Assembly (NCBI GenBank): GCA_022559845.1
Contig: CM040117.1
Location: 15,338,856 to 15,402,855 of the forward strand
Source: Amorphophallus konjac
Lineage: Eukaryota; Streptophyta; Magnoliopsida; Alismatales; Araceae
Direction: 5' to 3'
DNA: 64,000 nt
This document shows, in pieces, positions 11,601 through 23,915 of the stretch. A program made the position numbers and the translations under genes. The number at the start of each line of letters is the position of its first letter. Within the stretch, counting starts at the first letter, position 1. The notes beneath the pieces were generated by a model, which was given only the letters and a program-made list of their open reading frames with translations, made no database searches and was not told the origin of the DNA.

Positions 11601-12989
11601 AAGAGGGTGTCTATGATGGCTATTTCTAGAGAAAGATAGTTCAGGGTATTCTAGTTCACCAAAGGTTACACTTCCTCGCCTGCAATCCACCTTACCATTA
11701 TACTTGGCCAATCAGTTAGCACCTAAGATTACATCATAACCCTCCATGTTCATGCATATCAAATCAGTGCCTAAGTTATGACCACTAATCAACACTTCAC
11801 TAGAGGGAAAATAATGTCTAAGCTCAGTGCTTGATCATAAAGGTGTGGAAATAACAACTTCAGTTTTCAAAGGAACAGGTTTTTCATGTAAGGTGGTAGC
11901 AAAATTCTGGGATATGAATGAATGGCTAGCTCCAGTATCAAATAGAACAAAAGCAGTTCTAGAATTGATGGTAAGAGTACCTTCCACCACTCCTCCTTCT
12001 TCAGTAGGTGTAGGTTCTATCAGAGCTTGGAGTTTTCCTTGACGCCTTGGTCCTTCTTGAGTTTTCTTCTCCGATGGAGATTCCTTCATAAGGGGACAAT
12101 CGGAAATGCGATGATCCCCACTTCCACAGCGCAAGCATGCTCCCTTCTTTCTCCAGCACTCTTTAGTCTTGTGGCCAGCCTTGTCACAATACTTGCAGAT
12201 ATCTTTTGAAGATATATAAGGGATGACTTGCCTATTTCCATCTCAAGGCTTTTTATCTTGTTGAGGGGTTCTTCCTTTATTTGGCCTCTTCTTTCCAAAT
12301 GTTGGTTTAAAGTTTTTGGCGCCAATGACTTGTTCTTTCATGACTCTTCCCTTGATTTTATCCGCCATCTCCATGGCATCTTCTAGCAGCTGGGCCTTCC
12401 GGACCATCTCGGCATATGTTTGGATGTCCATAGGTGCCAGTTGGGGAATGTATTGAGGCCTTAGCCCATTCATGAATCGCTTGGCCTTCATTCTCTCCGT
12501 ATTAATGAAGTGTGGAGCATAACGGGCCAGTTGAGAAAACTGAGCCTCGTATTCAGCTACAGAGAGACTTCTTTGTTTAAGGGTGGCAAATTCTACTGCC
12601 TTCTTTTCTTGGACTCTCTCCGAGAAATACTTGTCATTGAAATATTCTAAAAATTCCTCCCAAGTGATATGAGGATCCGGCAAGGTCGTCTCCACAGATT
12701 CCCACCAAGCTCTTGCATCCCTTTCCAGTTTGAAAGTTGCAAGCAAAACTCTATCTTGATCCGAGCATTGCATGACTCGGAATATTCTTTCTATCTCCTT
12801 TACCCAATGTTCGGCTTCATCCGGGTCAGTGGAACCGTTGAACCTCGAGGGATTCGTGTTCCTAAAGTTGCGGTGCAGGTCTCCCGCACCATGGTGATTA
12901 ACTCCTCCTTGAGCCACTTGTTTTAGGGCTTGAGTTAGCCCTTGGACAGTTCTTTGCATTTCTCTCCATTGAGCACGCTCAGCGGCCAT
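8604..12989 (-). pseudogene. gag-pol polyprotein of gypsy A, one frame with many stops
   Basis: The frame is 1462 codons and encodes the usual chromovirus order. Gag starts MAAERAQWREMQ and has the Retrotrans_gag region. Two CCHC zinc knuckles follow (CKYCDKAGHKTKEC and CLRCGSGDHRISDC), then protease (FDTGASHSFIS), reverse transcriptase, RNase H, integrase and a chromodomain-like tail (ATWELEESIKKKYPDL). The start is the first ATG of the conserved gag N-terminus; an upstream TTG is in frame but not a plant start. No frameshift was seen, but there are at least eight in-frame stops, at about 12243, 11835, 11712, 11478, 11283, 10698, 10002 and 8688. In the RT active site the usual F(V/I)DD reads FIND (codon 10931-10929), so the first catalytic Asp is lost. 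The gene is inactive. Confidence 0.92.
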
Positions 12990-13180
12990 TTTCAACAGCT
13001 AAGAATTTCTGCAAAACAAGTTATGAGGATTAAATGTCTTATCTCTACATATCTTAATATCTAGCCCAAGTCTCTACCCAATCTCACGGGTCAAGTATAG
13101 CTATCCATTATCCTATAGTGTGAAGAACCTAGGGTTTTCAATAACTAAGCCTTGATGCCCTAGACTCTTTTTAACCATAG
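12990..13180 (-). other. Untranslated leader of gypsy A
   Basis: About 190 bp between primer site and gag start. I see no gene in it. Confidence 0.6.
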
Positions 13181-13192
13181 GCCCTGATACCA
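13181..13192 (-). other. tRNA-iMet primer binding site of gypsy A
   Basis: The minus strand reads TGGTATCAGGGC, one change from the usual plant site TGGTATCAGAGC, eight bases inside the 5' LTR edge. Confidence 0.85.
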
Positions 13193-13199
13193 ACTAAAC

Positions 13200-13793
13200 T
13201 GTCACGCCCCGAACAAGGCGGAATTATCAAGGCGTGAACAGTTATACGGGCAGGTCGATCAAGAGACTCAGATGATGAGTATGAACAAAAAATAGACAAA
13301 ATCACATCTTTATTTCATAATCTGACATTTCCAACAAATATCCTTCAAGGGCTTACAATACTATTCAAACTCGATACATTCATTTATAAGTAGACAGACT
13401 GGGAAAAGAAACTTATTAAAAACTATCATCACTCTCATCACTCCAGCCCATTCCCGTCATCTTCAGGATTTCCTGAAAATTAACAACAATACACAGGGTG
13501 AGCTAGAAAGCTCAGTGGGACTTATATCTCTTTACCATATCACTTTAAGTAATTAGCATTTTGGATCATCTATATGCTATCGAATAAAATAAGTAATAAA
13601 ATAAATGACAATTAGAGAACAAGATCAGGAAGTCAAGAATTTCAAGAATAGATATTGTAGAGCTCAAGTATAAGCATGAAGATCAATAACAAGTATAGAA
13701 TTGTAAATATGGCCATGTAACAAGGATATTAACCACTCCGGTCAAAAATGTCAGGTATAGAATGTTAAGCATGTAACGAGTCAAGCATGTAAT
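13200..13793 (-). repeat. 5' LTR of gypsy A, inner part (U5 side)
   Basis: Matches the left end of the 3' LTR base for base apart from scattered substitutions. It is cut at GTAAT (13789-13793), the target duplication of copia solo LTR Z. The rest of this LTR resumes at 38242. Confidence 0.92.
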
Positions 13794-14278
13794 TGTTGAA
13801 CATGTGTGCAACATGATTAATTTTATGATTTTGATGATGTCTGTCTCTGTAGTCATTAATGAACTATACCTGCATTTGATAGTGTTAATATTCATACATT
13901 TCAGGTCATTATACTTCAAGCGCAAAGGATCAAGAATGACACACAAATCTAGGCAATTGGATACACAGATATAAAGGCATATGACAATATTGGAGGCACG
14001 AAAATCTAGCATCTTTCAAGCACAGAAATCAAGCTGAATAGCATCACACATAAGGTCATTGCATATTCCACATATGGTCAGTGCATATCTTACCTTATGG
14101 ATGGTTCAAGGTCGGTGCAACTTCTGGATAGCAAGCCACAAGATAATCTAAGGAATGGAGTGGAGTTGGCAAAAGTGAAAGCTCAATGATTGCGCCCTCG
14201 CATGCGGATCGACCTGCGCGGTCAGGTCGCGGGGATCGACCTGCCCGGTCAGGTCGCGGGGGTCAAGGGGGCAGCGCC
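13794..14278 (+). repeat. Copia solo LTR Z, left part
   Basis: Starts TGTTGAAC. Its right part is at 36358-38236, and the two together make about 2364 bp. One LTR flanked directly by GTAAT on both sides (13789-13793 and 38237-38241), with no internal region, is the mark of a solo LTR left by recombination. The undisturbed target is visible at about 6600 in the other LTR of gypsy A. A 27-bp unit beginning GGATCGACCTG is tandemly repeated at about 14206 and 14233. Gypsy C inserted at the GCGCC ending this part. Confidence 0.9.
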
Positions 14279-16652
14279 TGTGACGACCCAGAGTGCCAGA
14301 TACAGATATACCGATAACATCGATACACCGATACCAGGAACTAGGGAAGCCACCCAAGAGGCTGATGAGGCCCCTGAAGGGTTAGTGAAGTTTGTCGAGG
14401 GGATGCATAACGAATTGCAATCACAAGCGCGCATATTAGATTCAACATTTAAAAATTTAGCAGGAGAGCGGAAGCAATTTAAAATAAACAAGTGCTAAAT
14501 ATATATACTAGTCCAGAGGCACAAGAGTGCTGTCCAAAAGTACAACTACACGGGGCATACCCCGGCAAAAGTACATAAGAGAGCCCAACAAGGCAACTCG
14601 TCTACTGCTGGCAGCTAGGCACGGTCTCCGGGCACACGGGAAACAGCGGGAGATGATGGGGCGGCTCACCTGAAAGAAGAAGGGTGAGTCACAGCCAGAC
14701 TCAGTAGGGGTCACGCGGATCCCTACCTCGCACTAAACAAGCATACATGCAAAAATAAAGGCAATTAGAGCATGCATTAAATTAAATAACAGGCAATGGC
14801 ATAAATAACTAATCACAATAAAGCTGTAAAATCTAACTAAACAGATATAACAGCTAATACATGCCAATAACGAGTAAGTCTAAACAACAGAAACTAAATC
14901 TACCAGTAGAATATGTCTCAACTAATCCAAGCAGCAGGGAGTAGGACAACCACTGGGAACAGAAACCAGATGCGTCCACTGACGACTTACACTGCGTCTC
15001 AAGCACTCGCAGTCGGTAACACGACAAGCTGAGCACGTAAACAGTACCAAACCAAGTGACCAGTCAGAGTGACATTCATCAATGTCAGTCCACAGCCTCT
15101 GACCACGTGTGGACACACTGACTCTCGCCTGAGCCAGGCCCTCTAGCTAGATTTCTCCCTTGGTAGGATGCTACCGTTGGCGAGGAGCCCACGGTACTAG
15201 CTTAAAAACCGTGTGATGGGAAACACCCCTCTGCTATCCCCAAGCGGGTCGGTACTCAAAGACCTTAGGGCTACAACAGTGGTTCCATTGCAAGGAAAGA
15301 AAAGCTACTCTATTGGGATTTACAAACATGCCATTATATTATAAAATAACTCAACATGGCATATAAACATTTCGAGAAGCATTAAAGAATAGGCCAGCAA
15401 CTTTTTGAAACTAACAAGCGTGTGGCGGTCTGCTGCCACCGCGTTACAGGTGTGTGACGGTCGGGGAAGGGCACGTTACATCGGCTGTGACACGTCCGCC
15501 CTTGGCCGTTACAGCCACCGAAGCTCCAGCTCAAACTGATCAAACGGGATGTAACGCGCTCGCGGTGGCGCGTTACATCACCCTGACGGTCGGCCGACAG
15601 GCCGTCAGGTCCACCCGAGACCAAAATTAACGCTAACAGTTTTTAAACATTCAGAAAACGGTGTAACGCGCTCGCCCAGGCGCGTTACAGCCTCCTGACG
15701 GCCGCCCGACAAGCCGTCAGGCCAACCGCCTCAACGGGTCAACAGAATTCAACAGAAATGTAACGGTCGGGAGCCTGACCGTTACACTCACTGTGACGCG
15801 CCTCCAAAGGGCCGTTACAGTGACGTAACGTGTCCTCTATGGACCGTTACGGATGTGACGGTTCCTGGAAGGACCGTCACACCGTCTGGGTTACGGACGG
15901 GTTATGTTTGCAAGTGGGTTCCCTCCCGGGCGACCGGAATCGTCGGGTAACGACGAAAACCTATAAAACATGTCAAACCACACGTCCTAAACAACGTAAT
16001 ACCAAAAAAAAAACAACATGCAACGCCTACAATGGCTTAAACATGAAGAACGAAGCTTAAACCCTAAACATGGAAAATAACCAATATGCATGCCACATGG
16101 GTTTAAACAAGAAACCAAGCTATAGGAAATGATCCTAGCGAGTTCAGGATTCCATCCCCCTACCTCGTGTGAGCTGAAACGGCCGATTAGGCCACATGCA
16201 AGAGGAAGGTACCGCCGAGCCTCCACGCTCCGTCTCTCTCTCACGAGCCACGAAACACATCAAGGTGGGCATCCACGCGTTCCTCTCGACACGAGGAATC
16301 CACTGGCGTGCTCCGTGCCTCGAACCGACGTCGTCTTGCCCGAATTCCCTAGGAGAGGGGGAGAGGCGATCGGACAAGAGAGAGAGAGCGTGAGGGTGAG
16401 GGTGAGGGTGAGTGAGAGATCGACGAGGGGAGAGAGAGAGGGTGAGGGATTAAAGGAAAAAAAATAAAGTTAATATATATAATATATTTATTATATATAA
16501 AAGCCTTATTCTTTCCATAAAACCTCAATTAAATCCAATTAAATCTGGAAAAATACCAGAAAAATTCCTTAAAATCCAGGAAAATAGCCAGAAATTCCAG
16601 AATGAGTTCTAGGTCCGAACCACTAAGGATCCATCAAGGAACGGGCCTCACA
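14279..16652 (-). repeat. 3' LTR of gypsy C (2374 bp)
   Basis: Minus strand starts TGTGAGGCCCGTG and ends GGGTCGTCACA. An AT-rich TATA region is at 16470-16502, followed in the minus direction by a CT-rich leader. The middle carries the hairpin array listed separately. Confidence 0.9.
15411..15890 (-). repeat. Array of about 11 GC-rich hairpins in gypsy C 3' LTR
   Basis: Consecutive imperfect inverted repeats of about 26-32 bp. The best has a 12-bp perfect stem GATGTAACGCGC with its complement and an 8-base loop (15548-15579). Others with 10-bp perfect stems are TGTAACGCGC (15662-15689) and TGTAACGGTC (15759-15786). CTGACGG...CCGTCAG units alternate with the TAACG units. The array lies downstream of the TATA region, so it should be in the RNA leader. 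Confidence 0.8.
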
Positions 16653-16668
16653 GTCCCTCCCTCCTAAT
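16653..16668 (-). other. Polypurine tract of gypsy C
   Basis: Minus strand reads TTAGGAGGGAGGGAC directly before the LTR start TGTGAGG. Confidence 0.75.
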
Positions 16669-16732
16669 AAAAATTTCACCCTCGAAATTTACAACAAAGG
16701 ATAAGGAGGAAACTGAGAAACGAAATTATACC

Positions 16733-19006
16733 TCACTGGAATAAGAAAGGAAAAAGCAGACGCATCTCATCTTCACGCTCCCAAGTAGACTCATTACCAG
16801 AGTGACGCTGCCAAACAACTCTTACCAGAGGGATAACCTTATTTCTCCACCGCTGCTCACGACGGTCTTTAATTCTGATAGGAAACTCTGGCGTAGACAA
16901 ATCAGCGGTCACTTCGGGCCAAACAGAGTCATCAAGGACATGGGATGCATCTAACACATATTTTCTCAGCTGAGAGACATGGAACACATCATGAATAGCT
17001 TGCATAGCCGCTGGTAGTTGCAGATGATAAGCTACCAGACCCACAGCTTCGACAATAGGAAACGGGCCAACATAACGCGGACTAAGGTTTCCACGCTTCC
17101 CAAATCTGGAAACACCTTTCATCGGAGATACCTTGACGAAAACCATATCTCCTGGCTCAAACTGCAGTGGGCGTCTGCGATGATCTGCATAACATTTCTG
17201 TCGACTCTGAGCTGTCAACAATCTCTGCCGAATCAGACGAATCACATCAGAACACTGCTGTACTATATCAGGTCCCATCAAAAGTCGATCCCCAACATCA
17301 AACTAGTTCAGAGGAGTACGACAATGACGACCATACAGTGCCTCATAAGGAGCCATGCCAATACTGGAGTGAAAACTGTTATTATAAGCAAATTCAACAA
17401 GTGGCAAATATTGACTCCACGAACCCTGCCAGTCAAGGCAACACGATCTCAGCATATCTTCCAGGGTCTGAATAGTCCTCTCCGACTGTCCATCTGACTG
17501 CAGATGATACGCTGAACTGAACGCTAACTCAGTGCCCAAAGCTTTCTGAAAACTGCGCCAGAAGCCGGAGGTAAAACGTGGATCTCGATCTGACACAAGT
17601 GAAATTGGAATTCCATGCAGTGGCACTATCTTCTGAACATAAAGCTCGGCCAACCTCTGCACATTCCAAACAACCTTTATTGGCAACAATCTGGCAGTTT
17701 TTGTCAATCTATCAACAAGCAACCAGATACCATCAAAACCTTGTGAAGTCCGAGGCAAACCCACCACAAAATCTGTAGTAACATGATCCCATTTCCACAT
17801 TGGAATCTCTAATGGCTGAAGCAATCCACCTGGCTTTTGATGTTCGGCTTTAACATGCTGACAAGTCAAGCACTTAGAAACAAATACAGCCACATCTCTC
17901 TTCATACCTGGCCACCAGAACTGCTTCTTCAAATTCTGATACATCTTGGTGACACCTGGGTGAATAGCAAAGCGGGATCCATGGGCTTCACTCAAAACTA
18001 CAAATCTCAAAGAATCATCAGCGGGAATATACAATCAGCCACGGAAACTGACAACCAGCTCGTCGTCAAATTCCACATCATATCTTGATATAACAAGAGC
18101 CAAATCAGAATCAGCTTGCTGAGTTTCTTGAATCTGCTAATATAAAGAAGAACCTAAAGTCAAGGTAGCACAAACCGCTGTCTTCGGGTCGGCAGGAATA
18201 TCCACGCTAATCGCCTCGCTCGGAAGCTGTTCCCAAAGTTTCCATTCATGAAGCAACAAATGACTGACTTGCACCTTCCTGCTCAGAGCATCAGCCACAA
18301 CATTCATTTTACCCGGCTGATAGGAGAGTGTAAAGTCATAATCTTTCATGTATTCCATCCATCGCCTCTGCCTGAGATTCAGATCTTTCTGGGAGAATAC
18401 ATATTGTAAACTCTGATGATCAGTAAAAATTTGAAACTTTTCACCATACAGATAATGTCTCCAGATCTTTAAGGTAAAAATAACTACAGCTAGCTCCAGA
18501 TCATGTGTGGGATAATTTTCTTCATGCTGTTTCAATTGCCGAGATGCATATGCAATAACTTGACCATGTTGCATCAGCACTGCACCCAAACCCACTCGAG
18601 AAGCATCTGTGCAAACCATAAATCCACCCGAGCCGGAAGGCAAAATCAACACTGGAGAAGAGGTCAAGAGCCTTTTCAATTCAACAAAGCTCTCCTCACA
18701 CTGATCTGACCAGACAAACGGCACATCTTTATGAGTCAGTCTAGTCATAGGTGCTGCAATCTTTACAAAATCCTGGATGAATCTTCGATAATACCCAGCC
18801 AAACCTAAAAAGCTTCTTATCTCTGTTACAGTTCTCAGTCTCTGCCAATTCAGAACAGCTTCAATCTTTGCAGGGTCCACTGCTACTCTATCACCAGAAA
18901 TCACGTGGCCAAGAAAATGAATTTCTCGAAGCCAGAATTCACATTTACTGAACTTCGCATAAAGCTCGTGATCTCTCAGAGTCTACAGAACGATCCTCAA
19001 ATGCTG
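16733..19006 (-). pseudogene. gypsy C pol, 3' part: end of RT, RNase H, integrase, chromodomain
   Basis: This is the downstream half of C's polyprotein, cut from the upstream half by solo LTR E. It holds the RT end ([17 protein letters not shown]), RNase H ([17 protein letters not shown]), the integrase HHCC region and DDE core (SDRDPRF, QSERTIQ), the GPF motif and a chromodomain-like end (STWEREDEMRLLFPFLF). In-frame stops lie near 18980, at 18137-18139, at 18035-18037 and at about 17303. All are changes of C to T type on one strand or the other, such as Gln, Trp or Arg codons turned to stops. Frame is otherwise kept. Inactive. Confidence 0.9.
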
Positions 19007-21182
19007 TGATGTGACACCACCTTGGGGTGATAATCACATGATCAAATGACCCTTGGACCTAGCAAGCAACCAACGCACGAACCGGTGATTTTACTCGGGC
19101 GGACTCACCCGCTAAGCGCACTCTTGTGCCGGTAGGCAAACCGGTGATAGTGGTGAGGGTCCGGGACGGGCCCTTGCTACTCCGGGGGTTGGCTAGCTTT
19201 GGATTGGACCTCTCAAGGGTCCTAGGATGCCCACTCTCGTAGGCGGCTAGCACACCGAGGGCGTGGGTGTTAATGGCTCTCTCGCAACTCACCCGCGGTA
19301 GTCACTCAATCATAAGCAAATTCGGGTTCGGGCGCTCCACTTACCACCGCCGGCACTAAGATGCAATACTAATTAAGCAAAGGAATCTAGCAAAGAGGAG
19401 TGTTTAGTGGCTCACCTATCGGTGTGAAGACACCGATCCCGGCCGGAGACGAGGGCGAGCGAGGAAGCGTGGGCTTACCCGCACGCCGCACCGGAGAAGC
19501 TTCGACCTGAAATTTTAAATGACATGCACTACACCCCATGCAAGAGGGGGATCTTGGGGAAGAGAAACCAAAGAATACATCCAATTACTACCTCCACACA
19601 GGGAGGGGCCTTCAGCCGGCCAAGCGGGGAGGGGAGAAAGTGATGAAAACACATGAGAAGAAGCTGATGCCGAATCTGCCCGCTCTCTGCGATAGGGGAT
19701 AGACAGCCAGAGTTGAGGACGCAGATCTTGATCTAGAATTTTACTGATGACGGGACTAGTGGGAAACTCTTCGTATCTAGAACGGGAATGCCCCAGAATT
19801 TATTTGATTTCTTCTGGTGCCGAGGCTGGTCCAGGCAAAGGCTCGAACAGGGTGGCAGCTTCTCGGACTGACAGCCTCAGGTTTCCAACATCAGGAAGAA
19901 AAGGATGCCCCGACCGCTCCCGAACTCAGAATCAAGTGCCGTCAAAACCGTTGGAACTGTGGACAAGCCCTCTTCGCAGCAGAACTGGCGGGGAAGCTAA
20001 AAGATGCTGGAGAAGACCAGTGGACTCTGAACAGTGGTGATAGGTCGGTGCAGACTGTGGGGAAGCAGAACTATGTACCCGGGGAAGAAAATTGGTAACT
20101 CTTGAACACGGATGCCGATCGTAGTTCTGCTTCTTGATTCTGAAAGTAGACAGGACGAGGAAGAACTTTGCAGAAGAACTCTTGGCTTGATTCTTCCGAG
20201 GTTTCTCGTGGTGAAGCTTCTACTCCGAATCAGGTACTCCGCAAGGGCAGCTCTGTGCAGTTGTGGAAGAACGGACCTCCCGGGTGGCACGGACCTCGGA
20301 TGGGGATGAGACCACCGCCGTTGCGAAGGAGACAGAAAGACGCTTCTGAGGATAGCTCTTGGGTCTTCAAACTCGTCCGGAGGAAGCCGTTGTTGCTGCT
20401 GCAAGATGGTGAGCCTCTGCAGGTTCGCAGCTTCTAGCAGGTTCGCCGGTGTAGATCCCGAACGGCCACGAACGGTGATGGAGAAGAAGGAATGGTGAAG
20501 GAATGATGTTGAAGGGTGGAAGGGGAGTGTAAGGGAGGTAATGGAGGTGTCTAGAGGTGGAGGAGGAGCTGGAGATGGGGGAGGGTGCAGGTGGCTAGGG
20601 TTTTTCTTCAATGGTGGAGTGAGGGATGAGGGAGGGGAAGAAGGAGGGAAGGTGGTGAAGAGAGAGGGTGGAGGGCGACCCTACCCCAAGGAGGAGAGGA
20701 TTTGGGCGACCTTGGGATGAGGAGGAAGGAGATTTCAAATTTCAAATGCCTAGGGAGGTGGAGGGTTGCATGGGGAAGAGGGTGGGGTGCTTGGGAAATA
20801 GATGGGGTGGTTGGAGGGTGGGGTGGGGATTGGGGGACTCTCCTTGGGACTAAGGGGGTGGAGTAATGATAGCTTGGGGAAGTGGAGGGGCTTTAATGGG
20901 GTAGGTGGGAGGGTGATGTGGTTGGGAGGGGAGGAGAGAGAGAGGGGGGCGAATTCCCCTTGGAGGGAAGGAGGGAGGGAGAGAGAAGAGAGAGGGGGGG
21001 AAAGGAGAGGGCTTCTCACCACTCTATGTGGACACTAGAAAACTCAAATTTCATTGATTGATTGACTCATTGATTGATTACAAATGGGGGAAATGGGGTC
21101 CTATATATAGGCAACCCACATTTTCACAAAAGACCCTGACATTTAACACACTAACAAATAACCGAAGGAAGGGGAGGGCACC
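19007..21182 (-). repeat. Gypsy-type solo LTR E, left part
   Basis: The element starts TGATG here and ends CATCA at 31482. It is flanked by TGCTG at 19002-19006 and 31483-31487, and once nested element D is removed it is about 2.4 kb. No primer site, gag or pol is inside. A solo LTR is therefore the best reading. Minus-strand transcription is suggested by a TATATATAGG box near 21100 followed by a CT-rich leader. The lower part is GC-rich and I see no gene in it. Element D entered at GCACC. Confidence 0.8.
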
Positions 21183-21522
21183 TATAATATCTCGGACCTT
21201 TCGGATCCTTCTTCGTGGGTCCCGGATCTGGTTTTCGGAGCGTTCGGCTCTGTTGTGTCTGAAATTTCGTTTCGGACATCTTTCGTGTTCGGATCGGCGC
21301 GATCCGGAGTCGTTTTGGAGGCCCGGAGGTGTTCCGCGGCTTTTTCCGTGCGTGATTTCCGACTTCCGGCGCGGGTTTCGGCTTTTCTCTTCGGACGCTC
21401 GCTGCCGGTGAACCGGGCTGTTCACATGGGCACGAGTGGTACCGTTGCGATCGGTACGTTCCGAGGATCGTGGGGGTGTAATTTCCTAATTTTTGATATT
21501 TTCAACATTTTCCGGGTTTTTC

Positions 21523-21529
21523 TATAAAA
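21523..21529 (+). promoter_or_regulatory. TATA box of gypsy D
   Basis: TTTTTCTATAAAACCC, followed by a pyrimidine-rich leader. The same site is at 29003-29009 in the 3' LTR. Confidence 0.65.
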
Positions 21530-22094
21530 CCCTTTTTCTTTTCTCTCTCCCCCACCATCTTCTTCTTCCTCACTTCTTCTTCCTCCTTCCTCCTCCACCG
21601 TGTCTCCCTCCCTCTCCCTCTCTTCCTCCCGGTTGGCCACGGCGAGCTCCCCTCCGGCTGCAGACGGCGGCGGGGCGACGGCGCGGTGACGTGGGCGGCG
21701 GCGAGGCGGTCGTGGGGGCGTGCGGCGAGCGTGGGAAGCTTAAGGAAGAACGAGGGTTTTCAAGCATTCTTCGCGATTCGTGGACGATCCGGCGGAGCAT
21801 TCGCTCCATTGAGGTAGGGTGACGTTCCCTGGCTCTTCGCCGTTCTTTTCCGTGGTTTGTAGGCCGCGGGGAGGCCGAGAGAGGCATGTTTGGGCATTTT
21901 TGGGGTTTTTCCATGTTTTGGGGGTGAGCCGCCCGATCTATGGTTTTAGCCCATGATTCTATGTTTTGGTGGCTTAGATGCATGCTAGGGGTCCCCAGGG
22001 GTCTTCCCCCTTGTTTTCCCCCTCTCCGGTGGAGGTACGGGGGCGTGGTTGGTGTTTTTGGGGTTTTCCCGCCGTAGCGTGCTCTGGGGCAAGC

Positions 22095-22630
22095 GACGGT
22101 CACTCCAGTGACCGTCACATGCTTGTAACGCCCCTAGAGGGGTGCGTTACTTCCCTGGGTGTTGGCCTTTGGGGTCGAGGGATGTAACGGTCCTGCGACT
22201 GGCCGCCGTTTGCTAGTGACGCCCCTGGGCTGGGCCGTCACATGCTTTTCGACCGTTGGTTTTGACCGTTGGGGGTCAAGCCATGTGACGCGCCATTCTA
22301 GGTGCGTTATATGCGTGTAACGCCCTGGGGCAGGAGCGTTACTTCCTGTGTTTACCCCAGGCGTGAGGGCCATGTAATGCGCCGGTCCAGGTGCGTTACA
22401 TGTGAGTAACGCGCCCGGGCAGGGCCGTTACATCCCTTTTTGAATCTGTGCCGTGGAGGGGCGTGTAACGCGCTAGGCTAAGCGCGTTACATCCGTGTAA
22501 CGCGCTGGGCCTGGGCCGTTACTTCCCTTTCCCCCGTGTTGAGTGACGGTCCGCCTTAGACCGCCATTTTAAGTGACGGCCCTAGAGTGGACCGCCATTT
22601 GGCAGTGACGGTCTGAGGGTAGACCGCCAC
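22095..22630 (+). repeat. Array of about 12-14 GC-rich hairpins in gypsy D 5' LTR
   Basis: Units of about 22-28 bp, each an inverted repeat. The best are a 10-bp stem GACGGTCACT with its complement and a 2-base loop (22095-22116), and a 10-bp stem GTAACGCGCT with a 6-base loop (22465-22490). Others start at about 22125, 22216, 22317, 22374, 22406 and 22497. Three TGACGG...ACCGCCA units close the array. Differences between the two LTRs inside the array are mainly C/T, and at 22378 the change leaves a possible G-U pair in RNA. Confidence 0.85.
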
Positions 22631-23752
22631 ATCCTGAGTTGCCCATGAGGGTGGCAACCTTACTTTTCTCCGACCGTGGTCTCCGTGTGACGGGACTAGT
22701 GCGTGGGGTGATTCCCACACATTGTCGGGCTTGGGCGTTGTTTTCCGTGACTTGAGAGTCTACTCCTTTAGCGACCCTCCACTAGTCGTAGCCCACCAGT
22801 ACGCGGTGCTGGTCTCACCTGGGAGTGGTGTACGGGCACCCACCTTTCGAGACGGTTTGTGGACCGGTTACCGTAGGCCCCTCGTCGTAGCCAGAGTCCG
22901 GCTGCGGGGGAAAACCGGTCAGAGGGCCAGACCTAGGACGCGTGGTCTGTGTGTGCACACGTGGTTGGGGGCGGTTGGACCCACGTCGACGGGCGTGACC
23001 CCAGCTAGTCACTTGTTGTGAGTTACTTTTCGGTGTTTGCGCCTCGGGTAGGACCTACCACGTCAGGCGGTTCACCTGCGGTGCGGTGTAAGACGTCAGG
23101 GGACGCTACCGGCTGTGCTTCTAGTGGGTGGTACTCCTGTCGAGTACGGAGTGTCAGACTGTCAGTCGTGTGTTTCCGACCTTCGGGTTTGTCGGTGACC
23201 GTTGAGCTTCGGTCTTCTCTTCGTAGCACGTGTGTCAGTTTGCGTGCCGTAAAGTCTTGTTTTGTAGAGTACAGGGCTTTCCTTTCCGAGATACTCTCCT
23301 ACCGCTAGAGTAGTGGTTTCTCGCTTTGCGAGGTAGGGTTCGAGTGATCCCTACTGAGTCTTGTTCCGAGACTCATTCCCTGCGTGTTTTCACCGTGTTT
23401 CAGGTGAGACGCCACCTTCGGGGAGCGCGTCAGGAGCGCAGCGTGGTGCGGGTGCCCAGAGGTAGTGCTAGAGGTCTGAGCCGGGGGATGCCCCGTGTAG
23501 CTGTACTTTTCTTTCTTGTCACTGTACTAGTCGTGGACTGTTGTCGTGGTTATTTTATTTTGTGGACCATGTAAATTGTTATCTTATTTCCTGCTTAATA
23601 TCATAACTGTTTAATTTCTGTAATTACTTGTGATAACTATGTAGTTTCCACACCATCCTTTTAACCCTTCCGAGTCTTCGGACTCGTGGGTGGCGGTGCG
23701 AGTCTCGGGTTATCGGGCCTTCCCGGTAATCGGATTCTCGGGTCGTTACAGC

Positions 23753-23768
23753 TGGTATCAGAGCGCGG
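23753..23768 (+). other. tRNA-iMet primer binding site of gypsy D
   Basis: TGGTATCAGAGCGCGG, two bases inside the 5' LTR. The core matches the usual plant initiator Met primer site exactly. Confidence 0.92.
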
Positions 23769-23915
23769 TTGTGGAATTACATGGGAATCATAGGTAATTT
23801 TAGTGATCCACTAGTCCATGGCGATGATGTACAGGTGACGCTGGCCTTGGGCACTGCGTGTTTTATTCTGACATTGCCGTTTTCGTGTTTTCTGTCTTGT
23901 GCTTCAGGAGCGAGG

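Larger units (their letters stand above)
21183..23750 (+). repeat. 5' LTR of gypsy D (2568 bp)
   Basis: Begins TATAATATC, where the other LTR has the standard TGTAATATC, so the terminal G has mutated to A. Ends GGTCGTTACA. TATA box TATAAAA at 21523-21529, then a CT-rich leader. That leaves only about 340 bp of U3 and more than 2 kb of transcribed R-U5, including the hairpin array. Confidence 0.95.

Noticed and set aside
15411..15890. CRISPR-like array
   Set aside because: Units are diverged hairpins without constant repeats and unique spacers, in a plant LTR.
19997..20611. 204-codon frame in solo LTR E
   Set aside because: Low-complexity Pro/Ser/Arg start and no homology; lies within LTR sequence.
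21570..22118. 182-codon frame antisense in LTR D, and its 198-codon twin at 29002-29598
   Set aside because: Low-complexity Pro/Arg/Ser translation of a GC-rich LTR leader on the non-transcribed strand.
22722..23021. 99-codon frame in both LTRs of D
   Set aside because: Kept only because the two LTRs are near identical; no known domain, and U5 is not normally coding.
23753..23768. tRNA gene fragment
   Set aside because: It is only the short complement of the initiator tRNA 3' end, in the primer-site position.
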